From Klebsormidium nitens (lineage: Eukaryota; Streptophyta; Klebsormidiophyceae; Klebsormidiales; Klebsormidiaceae), in the NCBI GenBank assembly GCA_000708835.1, contig DF237349.1, positions 21,216 through 85,215 of the forward strand: DNA of 64,000 nt. Direction: 5' to 3'. The first letter of the stretch is position 1, and each line of letters opens with the position of its first letter. The position numbers and the translations under genes are program-made. The notes below the pieces were generated by a model. The model searched no databases. It was given only the letters and a program-made list of their open reading frames with translations, and was not told the origin of the DNA. Positions 11,539 through 21,700 of the stretch are shown here, piece after piece.

Positions 11539-12666
11539 GTTGGCGGCCGTGAGCGCGATGTGGGGGGGCGGCTGCGCCGCCGGCCCCACCCCCTTGAACA
11601 GCGCCCTGAACGTCGTGCGCCGTGTTTCACCGCTCTGGGGGGGTGAACCCTGCTCTCCCGGCCTGACTTTGCTGGCCCCCTGGTGCGACGGTCTGGCTGC
11701 TGCCAGACGTGAACATCGCCCACAGGCGCCTCAGCTCGGCCCTTCCACTTGTTCGGAACTCCAATATCAAACAATCCAAGCACTCCCTTTGTGGGGCACT
11801 CCTGCTTGATTAGTGTGACAATAAGTTTGATTGAGCACGTCAGCTGCTTCTCATTGAATTTACGATTCAAACCCTGCTGTACTGAGGCTTGAGCTGTCAG
11901 CTGGCAGAACAAACGAGTGACCAATTGCAAAAGGGGACTTTGCGGCACTCACTGAAGAGTGGCCCATCCCCAGCAATAGCTTACATCTTGGTGGTGTCCA
12001 AGTGCAACAGACCCGTTGGATTTCTCTAGTGCGTTTCTAGAGGTTCAGGCATGCTCGCTACAAACTTGATTGGTGGCACTCAGACCGCTGCTTGCCTGTG
12101 TATACCAGTCTACCCCGCCACCTTGCCGCTACTCAGTTGGGAGCCGCAAGGTCATTTCAAAAGTTCAGAGAGCGCAACGTCTGGAAACCCCTGACCGCCG
12201 AAAGAAACTCCCCTTCCTTCCTTACGTGCAACCACTGCAGAAAGGACTTTGCTTTCAATCCCAACTATTTTCTGCTGGACGTGAAGAATGATATTCTTCA
12301 ACACCTCAGCTACAGGTGCCTGAAAGAGGGCCTGAAAAATCATGAGAATGCAGCAAACAGAAACTGGTGCTCACTGCTCCACAGCTCAGACTCGGAGGCG
12401 CCAGGCAGATTGGATCTGGAATTGCAGCTGATCTGAACTTTGAAGACTGTTGGCAGTGTTGAAAAAGTGGCAATCAACATGAACCGGCATATGTATGCAA
12501 GCCGCTCCAAGATCTGATTGGTTAGCACATTGTTGAGTTCCTGGGACGTTGAGGACTTTTCTGAACTTCGATTGGATTTAGAGATCAGAAGTTTCAGCAA
12601 AGTTGCAAGAAAGTTGTAATTCAAGCTGAAACTAGAGAGATCGAAGCAGCTAAGGCAATTTTGTAA
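11539..12666. other. 5' flank of MRS2, divergent from LSM3
   Basis: Upstream region of MRS2 (-). Its first 190 bp continue the open frame of MRS2 exon 1 and may be 5' UTR or part of an unrecognised first exon. No other gene or RNA is recognised. Confidence 0.4.
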
Positions 12667-12998
12667 GGGTAAGGTCATTTTGTAGTGGACCCCCTATGTT
12701 CAGTCCAGAGCCCCTCGAGACCCGAACGGCCAGGCCCCCCCACCTCCCGCTGTCCTCCACTCAAGGATAAGCCGAGCCCCCCCCCCCTCCGGCTGTATGA
12801 ATATGTGTATTTTGCGGCTATTTTGCCCCTGAAAACAGCATTTTCAGACCGATATTACAACAATTTCCGAGCCTGCGGCTCGACCATGGCGGAAACCCCG
12901 AGCCCCCCCTCCCGCTGCCCTTAGGATTTTAAACCCCCAACCCCCCACCCTCTGAACTGAACATACCGTAGGGGGTCAGCTTCAACATGACCTTACCC
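12667..12998. mobile_element. Tourist/PIF-Harbinger-like MITE
   Basis: A 332-bp non-coding element begins gggtaaggtcattttg and ends in the complement of gggtaaggtcatgttg. The terminal inverted repeats span about 30 bp (gggtaaggtca...accccctac) with about three mismatches. It is flanked on both sides by TAA (12664-12666 and 12999-13001), the TWA-type 3-bp target duplication known for PIF/Harbinger transposons. The interior is C-rich with long C runs and encodes no transposase. It sits about 180 bp upstream of the LSM3 ATG, so it may contribute to that promoter. Confidence 0.85.
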
Positions 12999-13180
12999 TA
13001 AATATTACAGACACAAGAGAAAAGCGGGCCAGCCTCTGCACACACAGCCATTCCTGGTCCTGAGCCTGAGGCGAGAGCAACTGCCCAGGGGCCAGGGCGC
13101 ATTTTCCAGCAATTGATCTGCAACTTGTAAGGCTTCCAGCAAATCCTCTGCTTGTTGTCCCACACAACCTACAGCGGGTC

Positions 13181-14946
13181 ATGGCAGCCGCAGAAGAGGA
13201 CAACACAGTAAAGGAGCCGCTCGATCTTATAAGGCTGAGCCTAGATGAGAGGATATATGTCAAGCTGCGCGGGGATCGGGAATTGAGAGGGAAACTTCAT
13301 GTGAGTCTTGAGGAAGCTGCTTGGGTGGCCTCTTGTCAAAACAAGTGGTTTCCGCAGGCTGCACTGTCACACTTGTGTAAAACCTACAATGGGTCGTTTT
13401 GCTGCTCATTTTGGTATCTGGCCTGCGGAAAGGTGGTATGGTCACTCAATCAGGCCAACTCTAGCAGTTTTTGAAGGTCGAGTTGCTCTGCACGTTACTG
13501 CCCTTCCGTTCAAGATGGATTTCTTTGGTGCAATACCTGGTTGAGCTCCGTGATCCTGAAGTACCTGAGGCCATCTTCATTTGGATTGCACTTTCCGAAC
13601 GCAGGGGGCAGTTGCTTAATTTCAAAAAGGGGCAGCCGGTCCCACCTTGTATGCTTCTCCTGTGCAACTTATTGCTTATGCGATTGTCCTGTTGGTCCCC
13701 CCCAGAACTCACCAAAACTTCCAGAAGCACCTCAATCTGACATCTGGGTCCATGCTTTCCTATGCTCCATAATAAAGAAGGTAGACACACAAGGCAACCT
13801 GGGTTGCCTCCAAACTTAGGGACTTCATATTTTAGGGGGGAAGCTGCCCTTTCGACCACCAAACCTCAAAGGGTTCACTGCTGCTGTCGAGAAGCGGTGA
13901 TGCTGAAAGCGCTTCCATTTTGCAGGCGTATGATCAGCACTTAAACATGGTTCTTGGAGACGTAGAGGAGTCGGTCACGCTGGTGGAAATAGACGATGAG
14001 ACATATGAGGAGATTGTGAGGGTGAGTGAGCAGAGGACGCACGCTAGTAATTGGACTTCGTTTTTCCCTTTTGCTGTTTGCACTTCTGTTGCCGGGGCGT
14101 TGTCTGAGGGCTTCAGTACATCGTGAAAGCTCTCGCATCCTGGACCATCCTTCAGTTGAGTTTGTGCATGAAGCAGCGTTTAAAGCATGTATCAAACATC
14201 AGGTGCATATTTGGAGTGGATTGACAAGGATTGGTAAGGAGACAGGACGGGGCATCATGTCCCTTTTTGTGGAGGACTCTCCGTGGCTTCGAGTTCTTCT
14301 AAGGTTGTTACTGCGGGTCAACAGTAGCAAAAGGGATCATCAAGATTTAATTATGCGAGGAGTATTCGAATAGCCCCAGCCATAAAGCAGCCCCAGGTTT
14401 GTTGTTAAGCATTTTCCTTCTCCTTGTGCCCTAGTCTCCAGAAGCTTCTGTTTGGTCGGAAATTTGATACAAGAGTCCTACCAGCCAGGATTTTGCCCCT
14501 GAAAGTCGCAGATTCGCAGTCTGTATAGGAGTCCGGGTGTGACTCCTAAAAGATGTCCTTCTGCATCAGCTTTGGCAGGTTTTGGGGGGCACTTTCACAA
14601 GCTTTTGCTCCAGGTTGCGTAGCTTGGACTAGTCCAAAAATGTTGGTTTCCCATAGCTTCGATGCTGTATAAGACCCACTTGGACGTGCTGACCTTTCGT
14701 TCTGTATGGATGCGTAGATAGACCTCAAGTTTTACTCCAACCACCCCGACTTAGAAGGTCAATTGTGCCGAAAGCTTCAGAGGTAAGTCTTAGTGTCTGG
14801 TGGGATGAGCTTCGGACTTGGTTAAGGAGAGCAGCATGTCAATCTCCAAGTTCTCCACTCTGCAGGTGGATAAACGCACAATACCCTTCTTGTTCGTGAG
14901 AGGGGACGGAGTCATCTTAGTTTCACCACCTTTGCGGACGTCATGA
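13181..14946 (+). CDS. LSM3: U6 snRNA-associated Sm-like protein LSm3
   Basis: Three exons: 13181-13300, 13926-14021, 14866-14946; 98 residues, with junctions in phase 0. LSm3 is a subunit of the LSm1-7 ring (cytoplasmic mRNA decapping and decay) and the LSm2-8 ring (U6 snRNA binding in the spliceosome). The protein is nearly full-length identical in pattern to known LSm3: [19 protein letters not shown], then [20 protein letters not shown] (Sm1 motif), [13 protein letters not shown], and [17 protein letters not shown] (Sm2 motif). The start at 13181 gives the normal length. The first two exons end in a GTGAGT donor. Introns are 0.6-0.8 kb and show no exon-copy arrays. Highly confident. Confidence 0.97.
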
Positions 14947-15906
14947 GAGCAGCCCTTTGGGCTGAAGTTCGATGCATTGCTCTTCTCATAAATCACGGAA
15001 GGGAGGGTTGAAAGCCTTCCCCCTTAGGCGAGCAAAATTTGTATCCACTGCGCCTTCTATTAGCGGTGTGATGCAGAGTAAGTCACTGCGTCATGATGAT
15101 GCACGACAAACCTAGAGTGCGTGACCAAGCAGGCGTGAAACCTGGAGAGGGGCTGCTGCTCCCTAGCAAACAATTTTAAGAGCCTTTGACATTGATCATA
15201 CTGTCAGGAGAGACGGCAGCCAGACGCTGCTTGCTTTGCAAGCGAGCCTCGGAGGTGTTGAATGAAACTTACAAATCGAATGGTGTATGTGTCAAAAGTT
15301 TCAAGTTTGACATCACATAGTTCTTATTGCACACCATAGCGTATGTTAATGAAAGCGGCCCAGCCATGCATTCGATCGATGTTGAGACGATCTTCATGGC
15401 ATGGTAGTGGGCGTGCAATGCAATTACATACAACCGATATAAACTATCTCATCCCACGTAGTTTATACCGTTCATATGCAAATTTTCAGAGAATGCGTTC
15501 ACATGGTGTCGGATACTGGATGGCGGCCGCAATTAAACATCCATTGAAAACTTGGAGTGTTGCTTTCCGTACACAACATTTACATTTTCTGTTTTACAGA
15601 AATCGGGAGATCGTTCAATGTATGCTAGCGCAATCAGTCCATCGTTACCAGCCACTTCGTCTCGAACGGCTACCATACAATTAAGCTACAGTCCCAACGC
15701 GTGCCTCTTATCCATTCTCAAGATAACCCTCTATCTTCATTTTACTGTTACTTCCAACAAAGTGTTGATCTCACCGAGTCAGTCAGCGCGCTAGTTTACA
15801 TTGTTAGAATACAGACTCAAAACCGGGGGCGCTTTAGCTTGTCAGGCCCCCGTAGAACTACAATACAACGCGTGCAACACATACCGGACATTTACTCAAT
15901 CCAAAT
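14947..15906. other. Intergenic region between convergent genes
   Basis: About 960 bp between the LSM3 stop (+) and the lumen-protein stop (-). It should hold both 3' UTRs. No conserved coding segment, RNA gene or repeat array is recognised. Confidence 0.55.
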
Positions 15907-18052
15907 CTAAACTGGGCTCGACTTTTCCCCGGCAGACTTGCCAGGGCTCTTGCCTTGCAGAATACCAGCGGGGCTCGATTTCTTGGAGTCAACGTCCTGT
16001 CCAATTGTCAGGGTGTCACTCTGAGGAGACCGGTAAGCACCGCCGGGCTTCTCCATCTTCGGAGCTCCCTGCAAAAATAAGGATTCCAGATTAGCACATG
16101 ATTCGTAGGTGTAAGACCGTTTTGAGGATTGGGTTGCAGCCACTAGAACAGAACCTTCCACCTTCAAGAAAGCATGTGATCAAAACCTGTAAATGACCTT
16201 GTTTGAACCTTATTTCTCAAGCTACAGTGTTCAGGAAAAACTCTCATCATATGACAATCACACGAAGAGGGGGACAGGAATCCAGGCTATGATTGGCCCC
16301 CTATTGAGCACTTCTGTCAATGGCTGATGCATGGATAGATGGGACCACCAAATAATGCATGCATAAACCTGACACCACACCTCTTATAGAGTAGAGTAGC
16401 AAGTTTGTGCACAGAGAAAGTCTTTCCAACTCACTGTGATTGTGCCGCCTGAGGCCTGAGCATTGACGCGTCCAGCTTCCTGGACAGTGTTTCCAGCCCC
16501 GCGCCCAAGAGTGGAGGGCTCTCTCCTACCCTGCGAGTGAAGAAGCGGAATGACTAGATGAGTTACTCAAACAAAATTTGCAAGTCAACATGAACTATTG
16601 TAAAGTCTTTGATGCAGCGACGATGTTTTCGGGCATAAGGAGCTTAATGTAGATGACATCATCAAGGAAGACACGCGTCAGTAGAGTCACTGAGACACAA
16701 AATCTGGAGCAAGATGTTCATGGCAAGACGCTTCTCAGTCGCCATAGCATGCAGGGCTTCTCAAGACTCTTACGGCGATGAGGAGGAAAGCTTATGGAAG
16801 GAGGACCCACTAAACTACGACATATTGTCTTTCGCATGAATGACGAAAATCTGAACCACATGAAACAAAGCCAACCCAAAGCCATCGTCACAGCCTGTTC
16901 AATAGAAAGGCTCTCCTTCTAACACTCCACATGTATTTCACAGAATCAAAGATAGTACAACTTCAAAGGGACATACCTGAGTGACAGCATCCTGCTCATC
17001 TCTTACAGCACCTTCCACCTTCTGAATGTCAGCCTTGGCATTGCCGCTTGCAAAGGTCTCGCCGACCAGTGCAGCGGTAAGAGCAACAGCTGCCGCCATG
17101 ATGCTCCTCCTCTGTACCTTTAGCTCGGAAGCATCCTGTGGAGGTTAGAACCAAGGGTTGTCAGTGTTTGTTGCAAGATTCTGAAGTAGCAAAGAAGCTA
17201 TGTACTAACCGCAGTGATTCACTGCTTTACTAGTGCCTTAGTCTCACCTTCTGTGGAACCCGGTAAGGTCAGTATGGTGACAGATTAAACCAAAATGCTT
17301 CCGCAGTTGCTGGCGATTTCAAATGGACGGAAACAGACTTTATGGATTCAATGGACGCCTTACCAGCAAAGGTCGAAGACTTGATTAGGCCTGATAAAGA
17401 CTGGAAACTTTCTTTGTATTAGATTTGCACTTCTGGGATTTACGAGTTCAAATTTGAGGAACTATCCAATACCGGAAGTAGGCACGCATGCATGCATTCA
17501 TTCAGTGGGTAATCTAATGGCCCACTTTTATTGCAAGACACAACAATACTTGAGGCTACAGACCACTTACTACCCGCCAATCTCGCCAATCTTTCATGCG
17601 TAACATAGTCGTATTGGTAAAGGTAATTATCAACCTCACAAACTGATGGAACAGACCTAGATTTTGGAATACCACGAACCACATTGTTCAAAGATACATT
17701 GTTCAAAGATACAAAAAATCAAGCCACATTGAACCTACATTTTCCGCAGCAGAGTTGCAACGTTCTCGAAGAGGCATACAAAGGGTGGCTTGGAAACGCA
17801 TCAAGGTGACATTGGCATCTCTGTGAATGATGTCAGCAAGTCCCTCACCTCATTCTGCTCGGCAAGTGCACACACAACCCTGCTGCGCTGCGCGCAATTC
17901 TTGCTGCTGCATCTGAGTCCGGCGGGGGTGAACGTGCTCGTCTTCAAAGAGGAGCTGAATGCTGAGCCAGCGGTTGCATGCCGGCGCTCCGCATGAGACA
18001 AGGCTACGGTTTGGCCCGCCAAGCGGGAGGCAATGGCTGCAGATGATGCCAT
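15907..18052 (-). CDS. Predicted thylakoid-lumen protein, low-complexity, function unknown
   Basis: Four exons: 18052-17849, 17135-16977, 16530-16435, 16068-15907; 206 residues, all junctions phase 0. I do not recognise the family. The N-terminus (MASSAAIASRLAG...) is Ser/Ala-rich with few acidic residues, and ends at a VVCA site typical of chloroplast transit-peptide cleavage. A second signal follows: QRRSIMAAAVALTAALVG, a twin-arginine, a hydrophobic core and an AxA-like end (NAKA), as in Tat-imported lumen proteins. The predicted mature part (about 100 residues) has no cysteine and is rich in Gly, Ser, Lys, Gln and Pro (TVQEAGRVNAQASGGTITG, GKSPGKSAGEKSSPV), suggesting disorder. Targeting is inferred from these signals only. 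It shares a 0.7-kb divergent promoter region with the MBL gene. Confidence 0.7.
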
Positions 18053-18733
18053 GTCAAATACGCAATCAGTCAACACGAAACGTAAGATGGATAAAGTCAC
18101 CCGCACGAGGATGATGCAAGGCTCCTTGGGACTTGGGTAATGGAGCTATTCTGGATGTGGAAATAAGGAGAGCGGCGCCTGCATTGATAGCTTTTGCAGT
18201 GGCGCATTCCAATCCGCCCGTCTCCTTCTATCCGCCCTTCTCGTGGGCCAACTTGAACTTCTGGAGCAGAATTCTGCATGCATTTGAGGCCGGAAAAAGA
18301 TGCACGGCTCAGGAACCAACAAAGTGGCGCGAATGGAGGGGCTTTCAAGATTTTGTCCCCATCCATAATGCACATCGGTCTGACAAGTGGTGCCCTCTAA
18401 AGTTGCTCTACAAATTTGAACCAATCAGAGGACGCACGCTAGATCCCCCGGGCGTACGTCATCCTGATGCTTACTCGTGCCACGTGCTGCTCTCAGAAGC
18501 TTCTTGAAGGTGAAATCCAACGCGACGAGGTTCACGGCCGCCATGGAAGCGCGGTCGCCAACGTCAGAAGGTGTCTCCGGAAAAGCTTTCTGTATTGGCT
18601 CACGCCATTCCTCTCAGGCTGCTGCAAAGTTCAGCTGGGAAGAGCTTTCTTCCAAATCAGGAGCCCACTTCAATCCTGCAAGAAAAACAAACCTCCGAGC
18701 TGTTTTGGAAGAAACTTCTCTGAGCACGAAAGC
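18053..18733. promoter_or_regulatory. Divergent intergenic region (bidirectional promoter)
   Basis: 680 bp separate the start codons of two genes read outward, both with predicted plastid-targeted products. The open frame running into the MBL gene from about 18467 is not taken as coding, because the transit-peptide-like start lies at 18734. No specific element could be assigned. Confidence 0.45.
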
Positions 18734-21700
18734 ATGGCTACGTCATCTGCGATACAGAGGGGCTCGCTAGCTCCTCTGTCATCGGTGACGCACACCACCG
18801 CTGTGGTTGAAGAATCAAGATGCTTCTCTGCGGTGGCACGCAAAAGCAAACCCGCAAAGTTTTCCAACTATGGTCATGGTATGCAAAAACTAACCTTCTC
18901 GAGCCTTTTGGGTGGCGGCCAGCGTTCTTTGGGACAAGGCTTTAGGAACCCTGAGCAACAGGAACCGCGGAAAGCTGGGAGCGAGATTGTAGCGCAGGCG
19001 GTGAGCACTCGGTTCAACAGGAAGGCACGCAGGGCAGAGAACGTGGAGGGGGACTTCTTTGTTGGTGAGAGCTTTTTGGAATGATTGTTGTTGTGCCCTT
19101 TTCACATGAGGTCGCTGGAGTGGGTCTAAGAGTTTGTCGAGGGCTGTGGATTGGTGGTGTGAGAGCGTTTCACCTGGAAGTCAATGGAAGAGATTAACGA
19201 AGTGCTTCTGCTTGCAAAGTGAGGTTGTTTAGGCTCGCCATACACGGAGAATTCGCAAGAGACGGACTGCCTTGAATTTTGCTCCTAAAAAGGAAGAGAG
19301 AGTAGTGCTTATGGTACTTTTGGAGCTTGAAAACTGTCACGAGAAGGAGTTGGGCTGGGCCTGTGGGATGACTGGATAGACCTGATTCGGATTCAATCGA
19401 TTTCTGGACCAGTGGAAGTCTATAGACGGTTACTTGTTGGAGATGCCACAGCATTTAAACCAATTTTGAATGGTTTATTCATCATAGGCTGCTGTTGATG
19501 ATACGCTTTGTAATAATACATCTGGCTGACACGCCCATCATTTGTTGCTCAACGGTTTCGCCTGACGGTTTCTCAAGTCGTTGTTTGTTTGAGTTTTTCT
19601 AGTCACAATGCTGCTGCATCCAGCTGAATGGGAATCTTGATTGGACAGGTTTCCTTGTCATTACTGGTTGGATATAGACACATGGATAGACGTGTAGCTC
19701 GAATGACTCAACAAGCGTGACAGGGGAACTTATATACTCCATAAAGGCAATTGCAGCTCCCAGAGGAGATTTGCTCTGAAACCAAGAGCCTTGCCAGAAA
19801 ATAGTAGCTGGTTTCAAATTCATTGTGACCTACTTCAGTTAACCGCCTGGTTGTGGCATTTTTTGTATGTCTTATCTCGTCACACGGCCAGTCAATCTAG
19901 CCAAAGGTCGATCGTACATTGATTTGCGCTCCACACAGGTCAAGGACTTCCTAGTCCATTTTTAATATCCTGAGTTTTGCTTCGTTCTTCAACTATTGCA
20001 GATCACACCTGCATCGATTGCGATACCTGTCGATGGATGGCCCCCGAGACCTTCTCTCATTTGAACGGCCAGTCTGCGGTTCACCGACAGCCGCAAACAC
20101 CGGACGAGCGGACGCGTGCGCTGCAGGCGCTCCTTGCGTGTCCGACGGCGTCGATCCGGACGGAAACGCCGCCAAAGGACATCAAAGATGCGCAGAACAC
20201 GTTTCCACTCGCCATAGATCCTGAAACACTACCGGTGAGGCTCTGTAACTCCAGCAGTGCCTTTGAGGAGCAGCATGGTGTGCCTCAACTTGAAGCGCCG
20301 TTGCGAGGGTCGACTTATCTTGCGAACAAATTGCAGTGCTTTCGTTTGCAGAACCACGTGGGTAAGTATTGCCTACAAGGTGTTCTTAAGAGGTTACGTC
20401 ACGCGCGGCACCAACATCGTGTGACAGAATGCAAACGGCGATACAACTGTTCTGTTGAAGGGTCAGAAGCTGTAAGATGTGGGAACTCGTGATGATTCTT
20501 AAAAGTGGGACTTGTGATGACTACTGATGACGTCACTCCGTTTGCAGGGGGTGTACCACAGCGGGTACCACTCCGAAAACTCGTACGGCGCCACGTCGTA
20601 TTTCGTGCATCGGCCGGAGCGGGGCAACATCCTCATTGACAGGTGGGCTTTCGTCACCCCCTTACGTCAAACATCTGTACGTCTGACGTCACATAGGGTG
20701 CGTTCAATGCCGGGCTTCTTTATGCCCAGACCGCTTGGGAAACTGCAGGCTGAATCAGAGGTTTTCGTTTAGGGCATTCGGTTAAAGATTGGTAATTGCA
20801 CAAGACCACGAGGTTGTTGCCTCCGAGGTGGGTCAGGGGAGCTCCAGTCAAGCGCAGAGTTCGGCTGCGGCCATGTCAAGCGGTGTATAATTCCAATTTG
20901 ACAGAACAATTCTGCGCACAGGTTTGTTTACCTTCTTAGTTAGATTGGGTGTCGTTCCGTGACACGGGCAGCGTCGACCGTTGATGACGTTCGCACGCGT
21001 TTGATATCAATGTCTGCAGACCCTCCTCAGTTGCACGCTGCTATGACAAAAAGACGTTGTATGGGACTTTGCTTACTCTGCATTCCTGGCATCGCTGGAA
21101 GTTTCGGGACTGCTGAAAGGAGCGTGCGCCGTTTTGACCCGACTTTGTTGTCAGGTAGCCTGAAAGAGGAGCATGATGGCGGTTGTTGACCGTATTTGCA
21201 GCCCCGCATCGATTGAACGTCCACAAATAACTTCAAAGTTTGGCAGCGGGCAGTACTCCTTCCTGCTTTTCTGAACGCGTTAGGCCGTCTTCGATGCCAG
21301 CTGACGTCATGAGCTGACGTCATGAGTCTTCTTGCCGCAGCCCCCGCTTTACCGAAGTCCTCGCGAAGCGGATCGAACAGATGGGCGGCGTGCGGTACAT
21401 GTTCCTGACGCACCAGGACGACGTGGCAGATCACGCCAAGTGGGCGGCGCGCTTCGGGTGTGAGCGCATCATACACGAAGATGACGTAAGCACCTTTCTT
21501 CTGGTACCGGGTTCTGCAGTGTTTGGTAGAAAGCCGTCAGGAGTGACACACTCATTTTCACCGTCGAAGATTGAGAGTTGCCGAAGTTGATAGTGCGCTT
21601 CAGGTAGGAGCGACTTCTGGGAATGAGATCAGCCAGTTCATCTTGGTCCTCTCAACCCTCGAGGCATCTGCAAAAAGTCAGGCTTGCAGAGTCCGACAGA

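Noticed and set aside
18467-18733. Extended N-terminus of the MBL protein from 18467
   Set aside because: The added sequence has no transit-peptide or family features; the start at 18734 gives a typical plastid-like leader.
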